DNA of 13,479 bases from Fimenecus sp964557975 (GCA_964557975.1 CAZLCG010000042.1:1-13479); one strand, 5' to 3'. Counted from the first letter of the stretch, positions 1 through 8,017 are shown. Numbers and translations: made by a program. Notes: generated from the sequence alone by a model not told the origin.

Positions 1-153
1 TTCCCTTGTTACACCAAGGGTAAAAAGCAGTTCTCGTGTTACACACTCCGAAAAAGCCAGTGTTGGCAACTGTTGTCAAAGGCTGTAAAAAAGGAACTCC
101 GGCAATGGTGCCGTTTCAGGCAATATTCTCGGAATCCCTTGATTTCTGGGCAT
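1..153 (-). other. unexplained left-edge sequence, possible degenerate ORF or dispersed repeat
   Basis: Downstream of the rlmD stop, a minus-strand reading frame opens at an ATG (151-153) and stays open to the window edge except for a single in-frame TGA at 76-78, codon 26. The translation after the TGA contains the similar pieces CVTRE and GVTRE. The DNA also has a perfect 6-bp inverted repeat, CCCTTG/CAAGGG, around TTACAC at about 3-20, and a 5-bp inverted repeat at 100-113 (CGGCA/TGCCG). I do not recognise a protein family. A broken small gene, an intergenic repeat or chance are all possible; the repeated motifs make me favour a dispersed element. Confidence 0.25.
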
Positions 154-164
154 TTTATGTACTT

Positions 165-1523
165 TTAGTCCTTGACCCGTGACATCAAAACGACAGTCTC
201 CACATGTGTTGTTCTCGGGAACATATCCACGGCGGCAAGTCTTTTGACCCCGTAACCGTATTCCTTAAAAACCGCACAGTCTCTTGCGAGCGTTGACGGG
301 TCGCACGAAACATAAACCACTCTTTCGGGCGACATCCCGCTTACGGTTTTAATAAGATCGGCGTCACAGCCCTTTCTCGGCGGATCGAGAATTACGACCT
401 GCGCCGAAACGCCCTTTTCCTTAAGCATTAAAGACGCCTTTGCCGCATCCATATTATAATACTCGGCATTGTTTACGCCGTTAAGCTCGGCGTTAAATTT
501 TGCGTCCTCAACCGCTTCGGGTATTATTTCCACGCCGATAATTTTTTTCGCTCTTTTTGCCATTGAAAGCCCGATCGTACCTGCGCCGCAGTACATATCA
601 AGCACTGTTTCGTCGCTTTGAAGTCCTGCAAATTCAGCCGCCTTGGAATACAGCTTTTCCGCCTGAGCGTGGTTTACCTGATAAAACGATGTCGGCGAGA
701 GCCTTATTTTAACGCCGCAGAGTATATCGTAAATGTAATCCTCACCCCAAACGGTTTTTGAAACATCGCCGAGAATTACGTTGGTCTTATCCCTGTTTAT
801 ATTTATGACTACGCTCTTAATATCGGGAACTGTAAGCAGTTTTTCAAGAAGCCTGTCGGTTTTCGGCAGCGTGTTGCCGTTTATGACAAGGCACGCCATA
901 ATCTCTTTCGTAACCGCGCCCTGCCTTAAATAAATATGCCTGATAAGCCCCTTATGCTTTTCTGCGTCATAAATTGAAATTCCGTTTTCGGCAATCCAAG
1001 TCCTTATTATGTTAACAATTTCCGCAAATACGGGAGGCTGTAAGCGGCAATTCGCGCAATCGATTATCCTGTGCGAGCGCGCGGCATAAAAACCGATTTT
1101 AAGCCTTTCCCCGTCAAAAGAAACAGGATATTCCGCCTTGTTTCTGTATTCATCGGAGCTGTCAGCGCCGATTATTTCTTCAGCCTTAACTTCAATTTTG
1201 GCAAGCCTTGAAAACGCGTCCTCAACTCTTTGCTTTTTCATTTTAAGCTCCGCGTCATAAGAAATATGCCTGAACGAACATCCGCCGCACGACGGAAACG
1301 CCTCACAGTCGGGCAAAATTCTGTCGGCAGAGCCTTTAATGATTTTTACCGCCTTGCCGACAGCATAGCTTTTTTTCACCTTTATTATATGCGCTTTTAC
1401 CGTGTCGCCCGCCGCCGCGCCGCCGACAAACACTGCCATACCGTCGAAATGACCTATTCCGCTGCCTTCAGAGGTAAACGACTCGATATATAATTCAATT
1501 TCATCATTTTTCCTGAGAGCCAT
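165..1523 (-). CDS. rlmD: 23S rRNA (uracil-5-)-methyltransferase, RlmD/RumA family
   Basis: S-adenosylmethionine-dependent enzyme that makes 5-methyluridine in 23S rRNA (U1939, and in many Firmicutes also U747, where it is called RlmCD). The 452 residues match the family length. An N-terminal TRAM RNA-binding domain spans about 1-65. Cysteines C73, C79 and C82, with C156 or C159, match the iron-sulfur cluster ligands. The SAM-binding motif LDMYCGAGTIGLS lies at 308-320, DPPRKG at 380-385, the catalytic nucleophile C407 in SCDP, and the general base E441 in HVETV. The ATG start has GGAGG about 10 bases upstream. The gene overlaps the end of the small upstream gene by 20 bases, so the two are probably co-transcribed. 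The family call is very secure; whether it modifies one or two uridines cannot be told from sequence alone. Confidence 0.95.
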   Translation of the reverse strand: MALRKNDEIELYIESFTSEGSGIGHFDGMAVFVGGAAAGDTVKAHIIKVKKSYAVGKAVKIIKGSADRILPDCEAFPSCGGCSFRHISYDAELKMKKQRVEDAFSRLAKIEVKAEEIIGADSSDEYRNKAEYPVSFDGERLKIGFYAARSHRIIDCANCRLQPPVFAEIVNIIRTWIAENGISIYDAEKHKGLIRHIYLRQGAVTKEIMACLVINGNTLPKTDRLLEKLLTVPDIKSVVININRDKTNVILGDVSKTVWGEDYIYDILCGVKIRLSPTSFYQVNHAQAEKLYSKAAEFAGLQSDETVLDMYCGAGTIGLSMAKRAKKIIGVEIIPEAVEDAKFNAELNGVNNAEYYNMDAAKASLMLKEKGVSAQVVILDPPRKGCDADLIKTVSGMSPERVVYVSCDPSTLARDCAVFKEYGYGVKRLAAVDMFPRTTHVETVVLMSRVKD

Positions 1524-1698
1524 TTTTATTATTCCTCCGCTCGGCAGACTTCCTTTTGTTTTTTATGATACCCGCTATGCTCAAGCCCAAAAGGATAACG
1601 CACAGCGCCGACACGCAGATAAGCTCATACCTGCGCTGTTCCTCGGTAAGCTCCGTTTCGGTAAAAAATCTGAAAACATCAAAAAAGTTTAATTCCAT
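1504..1698 (-). CDS. small single-pass membrane protein, unknown function
   Basis: A 64-residue protein I do not recognise. After an acidic, polar N-terminus (MELNFFDVF, then a stretch rich in Thr and Glu) comes one clear membrane helix, LICVSALCVILLGLSIAGII, followed by a Lys/Arg/Asn-rich tail. The positive tail predicts an outside N-terminus and a cytoplasmic C-terminus. An ATG seven codons further upstream (1719) is in frame, but it has only A/T in front of it; the ATG at 1698 has GGGTG at suitable spacing, so I chose the shorter form. Its last 20 bases overlap the rlmD start and contain the rlmD ribosome binding site, which suggests translational coupling. It is the first gene after the M23 terminator. 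A real gene is likely because of the helix topology and the overlap, but no homolog is known to me. Confidence 0.6.
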   Translation of the reverse strand: MELNFFDVFRFFTETELTEEQRRYELICVSALCVILLGLSIAGIIKNKRKSAERRNNKNGSQEK

Positions 1699-1721
1699 AA
1701 CACACCCGTATGGTAACATAT

Positions 1722-1751
1722 TTTTTATTTTATTAAAAGAGCCGTAATCAA
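1722..1751 (-). promoter_or_regulatory. weak candidate promoter for the small membrane gene and rlmD
   Basis: TTGATT (1746-1751) and TAAAAA (1722-1727) are separated by 18 bases on the minus strand, just after the upstream terminator and ahead of the ATG at 1698. A promoter is expected here because the terminator closes the previous unit, but the match is weak and the stretch is A/T-rich, so a match by chance is quite possible. Confidence 0.25.
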
Positions 1752-1778
1752 AAACGGACAGATGAAGTTCATCTGCCC
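1750..1778 (-). terminator. intrinsic terminator after the M23 hydrolase gene
   Basis: A near-perfect inverted repeat (1756-1778), GGGCAGATGAA paired with TTCATCTGTCC on the minus strand with one G-U pair, is followed by one G and then five T. It begins a few bases after the M23 stop codon. On the plus strand the stem is followed by ATTTTTATT, so it could work in both directions, though no plus-strand gene is seen nearby. Confidence 0.75.
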
Positions 1779-1782
1779 ATTT

Positions 1783-3477
1783 TTATTTGCTTCTTCCGAG
1801 GTACGGCAAGGGGTTGACCCTTTTGCCGTTTACCATAACCTCAAAGTGAAGATGCGGTCCGGTAACGTTGCCCGATGAGCCTATATTTCCGAGCGCCTGC
1901 CCCTGAGAAACCGTCTGACCGACCCTGACCTTCATAGAGCCGGGAAGCATATGGGCGTATCTCGTTGAAAGACCGTTGCCGTGGTTAACCACAACATTGT
2001 AGCCCCAGCTCGAATGATAGCCGGCGAACGTAACCGTACCGCCCGCCGCCGCAACGATCGTACAGCCCGTACTGTTGCCGCCGGGTTTTACTATATCAAT
2101 TCCGCCGTGACCGCCGCTTCCTCCGAAATACTGCGAAATATTATACGCGCCGATCGCAGGCCAAATAAACGAACCGCCATAGCTTGTAACCGTGCCGTAG
2201 CTTGACGAATAGGTTTTTGTGCCGACCTGAATTATTTCATTAACAGGCTCTTTTGTCGTAATCCTTGAAATTTCCTTTGCAGAAACCCTAACGCCGTCAA
2301 CATATGAAACAAGCTCCGTAATCTGCTGTTCGCCGTTGACGCCCTTTTGAACAGTCTTTTTAACTCCCTTATAAAGGCTTGCGGTTTCATTGGTCACGGT
2401 ACTGTAAGCGACAGATTCGGTTCTTACCTCGGTTCTCGTGACCTGAACGCGTATAAAATTGACCTCGCTTGATATAAGAAGGCTGTCGCCTATATGTATG
2501 TTTTCCTGAACCGACGGGTTAAGCGCAAAGACCTCCGCGGTTGTAAGCCCGAATTTCTGGGCTATACCCGAAACCGTATCCCCGGACTGAACGGTATAAT
2601 AAACAGCCTCGCTCTTTTTTGTGGAAAGCTTTTTGCTTAGCTTGTCCGCGTCCCATACGGTGTTTTCATCGTCAAGATAAAAGCCTTGAACGTACTGAAT
2701 GTCCTCCACGAAGCTTACCGCCGCATCGTCATCCGTCTCGTAGGATTTGAGTATATTATCGAAAACGGTTGTCGCGTCCGTCTCGTTTTTTACCGCGCAC
2801 AGGAAATCGCCGTCAATGTATATCCCGCAGGCGTTTGTAATGCTGCTGTCCGAATTTTCAATTATGCCGTCGCATATAGCCTGCGAATCCTTAAGCTCGG
2901 AAAGGCTGACGTTTTCAATCTTATACTGCGCCGTGTTGACGAGCGACGCGCTGTTGTTTGCCGCGGCAGCCGTGCTGAGCCTTTCGTTAGCCTGCTTTTC
3001 AGCCTCAAGATATACGGATTCGTTTTTAACATAGCCTATGTCGGAATTATTGTAGGTTATTTTAAGCGCCAGATTTTGACTGCTCCAATAATTCACCGTA
3101 ATGCACAAAACCGCAAGCGCGGCGGCGGGAGTGACTATATTCGTCAAAAACGAGAAAACAATACCATGCTTTGCGAACGCTTTTTTTACATAGTATTTAA
3201 GCATTTTAAAGCCGTATGACTTATCAGACCCGAACGCGCCCGTAATTGCGGAAAATACACGCCGAACGTCGCTTGCAAGCTCCTTAGTCTCTTTTCCGAC
3301 AAGCCTCGCGGAGTTAAGAAAGAACTTATCGACAAGCAAAAACCCCGCAAAAAGAACCATGCCCAATGCTTTTACGGGCTTTTTGACAAATCTTGAAACA
3401 GCCCTGAAAAATCGGGTAACGTATCTTGCGGTGTAAAGACCTAAAATATACAGTTTTTTATAGATTAAATCAAACAT
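1783..3477 (-). CDS. membrane-anchored LysM-G5-M23 peptidoglycan hydrolase
   Basis: Predicted zinc endopeptidase that cuts peptide cross-links of peptidoglycan (family M23, lysostaphin-like). Order in the 564 residues: a basic region 1-107 with a hydrophobic patch near 38-54; a membrane helix at about 108-129; an uncharacterised outer region 130-290; LysM at 293-337 (YTVQSGDTVSGIAQKFGL), which binds glycan; a G5 domain at about 345-420; the M23 domain at about 435-562. Zinc ligands H457 and D461 (HGGID), H509 (RYAHM) and H542/H544 (HLHFE) are all present, so it should be catalytic. Start ATG has GAGAGG six bases upstream. It has its own promoter and terminator, so it is a single-gene unit. 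It likely remodels the wall during growth, division or sporulation; which of these cannot be told. Amidase activity is unlikely given the M23 motifs. Confidence 0.9.
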   Translation of the reverse strand: MFDLIYKKLYILGLYTARYVTRFFRAVSRFVKKPVKALGMVLFAGFLLVDKFFLNSARLVGKETKELASDVRRVFSAITGAFGSDKSYGFKMLKYYVKKAFAKHGIVFSFLTNIVTPAAALAVLCITVNYWSSQNLALKITYNNSDIGYVKNESVYLEAEKQANERLSTAAAANNSASLVNTAQYKIENVSLSELKDSQAICDGIIENSDSSITNACGIYIDGDFLCAVKNETDATTVFDNILKSYETDDDAAVSFVEDIQYVQGFYLDDENTVWDADKLSKKLSTKKSEAVYYTVQSGDTVSGIAQKFGLTTAEVFALNPSVQENIHIGDSLLISSEVNFIRVQVTRTEVRTESVAYSTVTNETASLYKGVKKTVQKGVNGEQQITELVSYVDGVRVSAKEISRITTKEPVNEIIQVGTKTYSSSYGTVTSYGGSFIWPAIGAYNISQYFGGSGGHGGIDIVKPGGNSTGCTIVAAAGGTVTFAGYHSSWGYNVVVNHGNGLSTRYAHMLPGSMKVRVGQTVSQGQALGNIGSSGNVTGPHLHFEVMVNGKRVNPLPYLGRSK

Positions 3478-3506
3478 AAAAAACCTCTCGGTAAAAGATC
3501 ATAGGT

Positions 3507-3535
3507 ATTTTACCATAAAGCCGAAATTTTTTCAA
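3507..3535 (-). promoter_or_regulatory. sigma-A promoter of the M23 hydrolase gene
   Basis: On the minus strand TTGAAA (3530-3535) is followed after exactly 17 bases by TAAAAT (3507-3512), with TGG just before the -10 box (extended -10, TGn). Transcription would begin near 3500, leaving a leader of about 23 bases that contains the GAGAGG ribosome binding site. It has the same -35 box, spacing and TATGGTAAAAT core as the promoter at 8066-8094. Confidence 0.8.
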
Positions 3536-3568
3536 GTTTACCGCTAAAAGCTCGGTATTCGCGTCGAT

Positions 3569-5611
3569 CTACGACCGCAGTCTTTTTGCGAACAGCTTAT
3601 CGACCTGCTTTGAAAGCCTTTGGTTTTCAGGACTTTTAAGCTCTCTGTCGTTCTCAATTATTCCGACGGCCGCCGCCTGCGCCTTCATAAGGATTTGCGT
3701 ATCGGTCATAATGTCCGCAAGCGAAAGCTCGGGCAGTCCGTGCTGACGGGTTCCGAAGAAATCGCCCGGACCTCTCATCTCGAGGTCGGCGTTTGCAATT
3801 TTAAAGCCGTCCGAGGTTTTGCACATTATATCAAACCTCTGCTTTGCAATATCGGTTTTCGCGTCGGAAACCAAAATGCAGGTCGATTTTTCACCGCCCC
3901 TGCCAATTCTGCCCCGAAGCTGATGCAGCTGGGAAAGCCCGAACCTCTCGGCATTTTCAATTACCATTACGACTGCGTTAGGCACATCGACGCCTACCTC
4001 GATTACAACGGTTGAGATAAGAAGCTGTATTTCGCCGTCCGCGAACCTACGCATAACGCCGTCTTTTTCCTTGGGCTTCATTTTGCCGTGCAGCAATCCT
4101 AATTTATATCCTGAAAAGACAGTATTTGAAAGCTTCCCGTAGTATTCCTCGGCGGAAACAAGCTCCGAAACCGATTCGCTGTCGCTTTCCTCAACAAGCG
4201 GGCATACTATATAGCCCTGAAAACCTTTCTCAAGATACTTTTTTATAAAATTATATATTCTTGTACGGTATTCGCTTGTCACGGCATAGGTTTCGGTTTT
4301 CTGCCTGCCCGGAGGCATTTCGTCAAGAATCGAAACGTTCAGATCCCCGTACATAATAAGCGCAAGAGTCCTCGGAATAGGCGTTGCCGACATAACGTAT
4401 ATATGCGGATTTTCCCCCTTGGACGCGATTTTTGCCCTTTGCGCCACGCCGAAACGGTGCTGCTCGTCGGTCACGACAAAACCGAGCCTTGAAAACTCAA
4501 CGTCAGCCTCAATAAGCGCGTGCGTACCTATTACAAGGTCAATTTCACCCCTCGCAAGCGCAGATTTAATCTTCTTCTTTTCCGAGGCCTTTATGCCGCC
4601 CGTAAGAAGCGAAATTTTAATATCCGTACCCTCAAACAGCTTTAAAAAGGTTCTGTAATGCTGCTCTGAAAGAACCTCGGTCGGCGCCATAAGCGCGCTC
4701 TGCCTGCCGTTCTTCGCCACCGTGTATATCAGAGCAGCGGCAACCGCGGTTTTGCCCGAACCCACGTCGCCCTGCAAAAGCCTGTTCATAGGCTCGTCCT
4801 TTTTCATATCGTTTATCGCTTCGCAAACGGCTTTTTTCTGCGCGTTTGTCATCTCAAACGGCAGATGTTTCAAAAATTCCTCGGTATAATCCTCTTTTAT
4901 TATAAAATTCGATTTCAGGGCTTCGGTTCTGTTCTTAATGGACAAAAGGCCGAGCTGCAAGGTGAAAAGCTCGTCAAAAATAAGCCTGTTTCTCGCCTTT
5001 TCAAGCGCCGCATAGCTCTCCGGAAAATGTATATTCCTTATAGCGCGGTCAAGTGAGCAAAGAGAGTTTTCGTTTATAATTTTTTCGGGCAGAAAGTCGG
5101 GTATTTCCTCAATATTCTCGAGCGCGGTTTTAACGCATTTTTCAATAAGCTTTGAATTAAGCGCCGAGGTCTGCGGATATACGGGTCTTATTCCCGCCTG
5201 CTCCGCCGCCTTTTTAAATATCGGCGAATTCATTTCACGTCCGCCGTATTTTCCCGCGATCACCTTTCCGAAAAAGTAGTATTCCTCGTTCTCCTTGAGC
5301 ATATCGCCTATGTATTTATTGTTAAAGAAAGTCAGATTTAAAAGTCCCGCTCCGTCCGTGACCGTTGTTTTAAAAAGCAGCTTGCCGCCGGAGATACGGA
5401 TTTTTTTAGGTCTTTCGCATACAATAGCCTTAACGCAGCAGGTTTCGCCGTACGGCGCTTCCCTTATCGGATAAACCTTGCTCCAATCCTCATATGTTCT
5501 CGGGTAATAACGCAAAAGAGCGCCGACAGTGCGGACGGAAGCTCCGTAAAATGCCTCCGCTCTGACAGCGCCGACGCCCTTTAAGAATTTTATATCGGTT
5601 GAGAAGTTCAT
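3569..5611 (-). CDS. recG: ATP-dependent DNA helicase RecG
   Basis: Double-stranded DNA translocase that remodels stalled replication forks and branched recombination intermediates in the cytoplasm. The 680 residues match normal RecG length. An N-terminal wedge/OB-fold region covers about 1-235. The helicase core shows GDVGSGKT (281-288, Walker A), TDEQH (381-385, motif II), MSATPIPRT (407-415, motif III) and LRGRIGRGG (565-573, motif VI). The RecG-specific C-terminal GPGDFFGTRQHG is at 614-625. Start ATG follows AGAGAGGT. It sits 30 bases after fakA with no terminator between, so it should be the last gene of the yloU-fakA-recG unit; RecG next to YloV/FakA is a recurring Firmicutes arrangement. 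I found no clear terminator after its stop. Identification is essentially certain. Confidence 0.97.
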   Translation of the reverse strand: MNFSTDIKFLKGVGAVRAEAFYGASVRTVGALLRYYPRTYEDWSKVYPIREAPYGETCCVKAIVCERPKKIRISGGKLLFKTTVTDGAGLLNLTFFNNKYIGDMLKENEEYYFFGKVIAGKYGGREMNSPIFKKAAEQAGIRPVYPQTSALNSKLIEKCVKTALENIEEIPDFLPEKIINENSLCSLDRAIRNIHFPESYAALEKARNRLIFDELFTLQLGLLSIKNRTEALKSNFIIKEDYTEEFLKHLPFEMTNAQKKAVCEAINDMKKDEPMNRLLQGDVGSGKTAVAAALIYTVAKNGRQSALMAPTEVLSEQHYRTFLKLFEGTDIKISLLTGGIKASEKKKIKSALARGEIDLVIGTHALIEADVEFSRLGFVVTDEQHRFGVAQRAKIASKGENPHIYVMSATPIPRTLALIMYGDLNVSILDEMPPGRQKTETYAVTSEYRTRIYNFIKKYLEKGFQGYIVCPLVEESDSESVSELVSAEEYYGKLSNTVFSGYKLGLLHGKMKPKEKDGVMRRFADGEIQLLISTVVIEVGVDVPNAVVMVIENAERFGLSQLHQLRGRIGRGGEKSTCILVSDAKTDIAKQRFDIMCKTSDGFKIANADLEMRGPGDFFGTRQHGLPELSLADIMTDTQILMKAQAAAVGIIENDRELKSPENQRLSKQVDKLFAKRLRS

Positions 5612-5641
5612 ATTTTACCTCTCTTGACTAAAACATTTTCT

Positions 5642-7306
5642 TCACTCAACGGAAATAACGAAGTAATATACCGGCTGACCTCCGCTTACGGCGTTTACCT
5701 CGACATTCGGGAAACGCTCGTTAAGCCTTTCGACAAGACGGTTCGCCGCGCTCTCATTGGTTTCTTTGCCGTAATAAACGGTAACCAGAGAACCCCCGTG
5801 CTTTTTAATCAGCCGTCTCGAAACACGGTAGGCGGCGTTCACCATATCGTCCTCCACAAGAGTGATTTTTCCGTCCTCCATACCGAGCATCTGACCTTTT
5901 TTAATACGCTGACCGAAAGCCTCCGAATCCCTTGCGGCAAAGGTTACCTGAGCCGTATGAACACTTTCGGCAGCCTTCATCATATTTAGAAGGTTCTTTT
6001 CGACGCTGTCCGATTCCGAGAAATTTATAACAGCGGCAATACCCTGCGTCACCGTTTTAGTCGGCAAAACGTAAACCTTTCTGTCCGCAAGATTAACGGT
6101 CTGCTCCGCCGCCATAATAATATTTTTATTGTTGGGAAGAACGAATACCTGCCTTGCGGGCGTTGCTTCGATCGCGCTTAATATGTCGTCCGTACTCGGG
6201 TTCATGGTCTGCCCGCCCGAAACGACCGTATCGGCGCCCAGCTCTCTGAACAGTTCAGCAAAGCCGTCCCCCGCGGCAACCGAAACAAAGCCGAAATCCT
6301 TAACAGGCTCCGCCCTTTCGGGAGCTTCGCCGCCCGTATCGGCTTTATCCTCTTTTTTATTTTCCAGCCCCAGATCGGCGTTCTGATGCTGAAAACGCAT
6401 ATTGTCTATTTTAATATTGGTAAGCGGTCCGCATTCAAGCGCCGCCTGAATTACATTCCCCGGCTCGTTCGAGTGAACATGAACCTTAATAATATCGTCA
6501 TCCTCAACCACGACCACACAGTCGCCTATTGACTCAAGATACGCTTTCAGCTTCTGCGCGTTGCCTGACGCTTTTTTGTCACGGTTAATGAGAAATTCGC
6601 TGCAATAGCCGAATTTAATATCTCCCGAAGCCGCCGCGACGATTGATTTGTTGCTTTCGCTCTTTTTGTCAGCCGTCTCGCTTTTTTCCCTGCTCTCGAT
6701 TATTTTTCCGTCTCTGATAACGCTTAGCATTCCCTCGAGTATATAAACGAAGCCCTGACCGCCCGCGTCTACAACGCCCGCCTGCTTTAAAACGGGAAGC
6801 ATCTCGGGCGTTTGGGCAAGCGCCTTTTTTGCCGCCTCAAAAGCAGCTTCAAGGACCTTTTTGCAGTCCTTTTCGTTTGTGTTTTCCACAGCCGCTGCCG
6901 CATGTCTGACTACGGTTAAAATCGTACCCTCCGTAGGCTTCATAACCGCCTTGTACGCCGACTCCTTCCCGAGCGTTAAAGCCCTTGCAAGCGTAATGCC
7001 GTCGACCTCTCGGAAGCCTTTGAAGCCGTTTGAAATGCCGCGGAATATAAGTGAAAGTATTACTCCCGAGTTGCCCCTCGCACCTCTCAGCAGAGCCGCC
7101 GCCGCCTTTGAGGCGACAACGCCCGCGTTATTGTCGTCAATGACGCTCAGCTCTCTTACCGCCGCAGAGATCGTCATAGACATATTAGTGCCCGTATCGC
7201 CGTCGGGAACGGGGAAAACGTTAAGCGCGTCAACGTCTTTTCTGTGTTCAAGTATATTGTTTGCGCCCGAAATGAACGCGTCTTTAAGCAAATTACCGTT
7301 TATCAA
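5642..7306 (-). CDS. fakA: fatty acid kinase catalytic subunit FakA (DAK2/YloV family)
   Basis: Phosphorylates exogenous fatty acids held by a FakB protein, feeding acyl-phosphate to PlsX/PlsY phospholipid synthesis. Numbered from the chosen start (554 residues), the N-terminal DhaL-like kinase domain (about 1-200) has NVFPVPDGDTGTN at 29-41, whose aspartates bind nucleotide-magnesium, and ARGNSGVI at 76-83. A middle domain carries YCSEF and HVHSNEPG, a Cys/His set I associate with the zinc site of FakA. A charged linker (about 315-335) leads to a C-terminal DegV-like domain with SGGQTMNPST (363-372). The frame is open to a GTG at 7315, but the only good ribosome binding site, GGGAG, overlaps that codon; it lies 8 bases before TTG at 7306, giving (M)INGNLLKDAF as in homologs. 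No fakB gene is in view, so that partner must lie elsewhere. Confidence 0.93.
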   Translation of the reverse strand: MINGNLLKDAFISGANNILEHRKDVDALNVFPVPDGDTGTNMSMTISAAVRELSVIDDNNAGVVASKAAAALLRGARGNSGVILSLIFRGISNGFKGFREVDGITLARALTLGKESAYKAVMKPTEGTILTVVRHAAAAVENTNEKDCKKVLEAAFEAAKKALAQTPEMLPVLKQAGVVDAGGQGFVYILEGMLSVIRDGKIIESREKSETADKKSESNKSIVAAASGDIKFGYCSEFLINRDKKASGNAQKLKAYLESIGDCVVVVEDDDIIKVHVHSNEPGNVIQAALECGPLTNIKIDNMRFQHQNADLGLENKKEDKADTGGEAPERAEPVKDFGFVSVAAGDGFAELFRELGADTVVSGGQTMNPSTDDILSAIEATPARQVFVLPNNKNIIMAAEQTVNLADRKVYVLPTKTVTQGIAAVINFSESDSVEKNLLNMMKAAESVHTAQVTFAARDSEAFGQRIKKGQMLGMEDGKITLVEDDMVNAAYRVSRRLIKKHGGSLVTVYYGKETNESAANRLVERLNERFPNVEVNAVSGGQPVYYFVISVE

Positions 7307-7314
7307 AGCACACA

Positions 7315-7319
7315 CTCCC
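7315..7319 (-). promoter_or_regulatory. ribosome binding site deciding the fakA start
   Basis: GGGAG sits in the narrow gap after the yloU stop. Its last G is also the first base of the in-frame GTG at 7315, so it cannot serve that codon. Counted to TTG at 7306 the spacing is 8 bases, which is ideal. This is the reason for the shorter fakA start. Confidence 0.6.
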
Positions 7320-7321
7320 GA

Positions 7322-7675
7322 TTATTCTTTCATTCCGTCAACAAAAACGTTAACCTTTTTAACGGTAAGTCCGGTCGCCTGACCGACGGCATACCTGACT
7401 TTATTCGTTATACTGTCAACAATCGCTTGGATGTTTATTCCGTAGGTTACGATAATGTGCAGGTCGATAATAAGCTCGTCTCCGTCCGATGAAACGCTGA
7501 CGCCCTTATCGATATAATTGTTTTTTCTGAAAAAGAACTGGCGTATATTCTGCGACGCGCCGCTCGACGCCATACCTACAACGCCGAAGCAGGAGGTAAC
7601 TGTTTGACCGATAAGATCGGAAAAATAATGCTGATGCAGTTCCGTAACGCCAAGATGGTTTTCAATCTTTATCAC
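7322..7675 (-). CDS. yloU: Asp23/Gls24 family envelope stress protein YloU
   Basis: A 117-residue member of the Asp23 (DUF322) family, small proteins linked to alkaline or envelope stress in Firmicutes; the exact molecular activity is not established. Family signs are the GVVGMA motif (31-36), the central strand block DELIIDLHIIVTYGINI (66-82), the helix following it and the final VKKVNVFVDGM (105-115). There is no signal peptide or membrane helix, so it is cytoplasmic unless recruited to the membrane by a partner. The start is GTG with AAGGAG 8 bases upstream; that GTG overlaps the TGA of the preceding reading frame as GTGA. Its stop is 15 bases before the fakA TTG start, so the two are surely co-transcribed, a conserved pairing (yloU-yloV in Bacillus). 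The family assignment is firm. Confidence 0.9.
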   Translation of the reverse strand: MIKIENHLGVTELHQHYFSDLIGQTVTSCFGVVGMASSGASQNIRQFFFRKNNYIDKGVSVSSDGDELIIDLHIIVTYGINIQAIVDSITNKVRYAVGQATGLTVKKVNVFVDGMKE

Positions 7676-8017
7676 AAAATCAACTCCTTAAAAGTAAGCT
7701 TGTGCCGAACAATTCGGATAACATTTTTAATGCCTAATGCTGAAATAAGGATAAACAGACCGTTTCGGTTATCAAAAGCTACCCTTTTCTTTTCGTGTAT
7801 AAATGGGTTTTTATTTTTCTTTTCAATGCATAAACACCGCTGTGTCCCACGCATATCAAGCGTTTTTCCGGCAAAGCACTGTTTTTTTGGCTGCATCTTC
7901 TTCAGACAACCGGATTTCGTGCAATCTGCACCGGTACGCCGACGATTTGCAAACTTTTCCGTTCAGACCCATCCAAGGGCTGTGACCGTCTGCTTTAGGC
8001 ATTACTATTTCTTGCAC
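7672..8017 (-). pseudogene. small Cys-rich protein gene, apparently split by a frameshift at a seven-A run
   Basis: A first frame begins at GTG 8017 (GAGG 10 bases upstream), about 42 bases after the start point of a strong promoter, and stops at TGA 7856-7858 after 53 residues (with KVCKSSAYRCRLHEIRLSEE). A second frame shifted by one base is open from ATG 7896 to TGA 7672-7674 (with QCFAGKTLDMRGTQRCLCIE). The frames cross at a run of seven A (7882-7888). Removing one A would join them as LSEEDAAKKQCFAG, giving about 120 residues with C-x6-C-x2-H and later C-x14-C-x-C spacing, like a small zinc-binding protein. The pattern resembles short Cys/His proteins of clostridial genomes, but I cannot name a family. 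The last 45 residues look less protein-like. It could be a broken gene, a sequencing error, slippage, or two unrelated frames. The final TGA overlaps the yloU GTG. Confidence 0.45.

Noticed and set aside
2686..3219. Plus-strand 177-codon frame
   Set aside because: It lies wholly antisense to the conserved M23 gene, with no ribosome binding site or recognisable domain.
3542..3560. TACCG/CGGTA inverted repeat after recG as a terminator
   Set aside because: Short stem, large loop and no T run; the end of the recG transcript remains unassigned.
6861..7382. Plus-strand 173-codon frame
   Set aside because: Antisense to the conserved kinase domain of fakA; the Ser/Ala/Pro-rich product is a typical shadow.
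7705..7717. CCGAA/TTCGG inverted repeat as an operator or attenuator before yloU
   Set aside because: Five pairs around three bases, not repeated elsewhere and with no T run; too weak to call.
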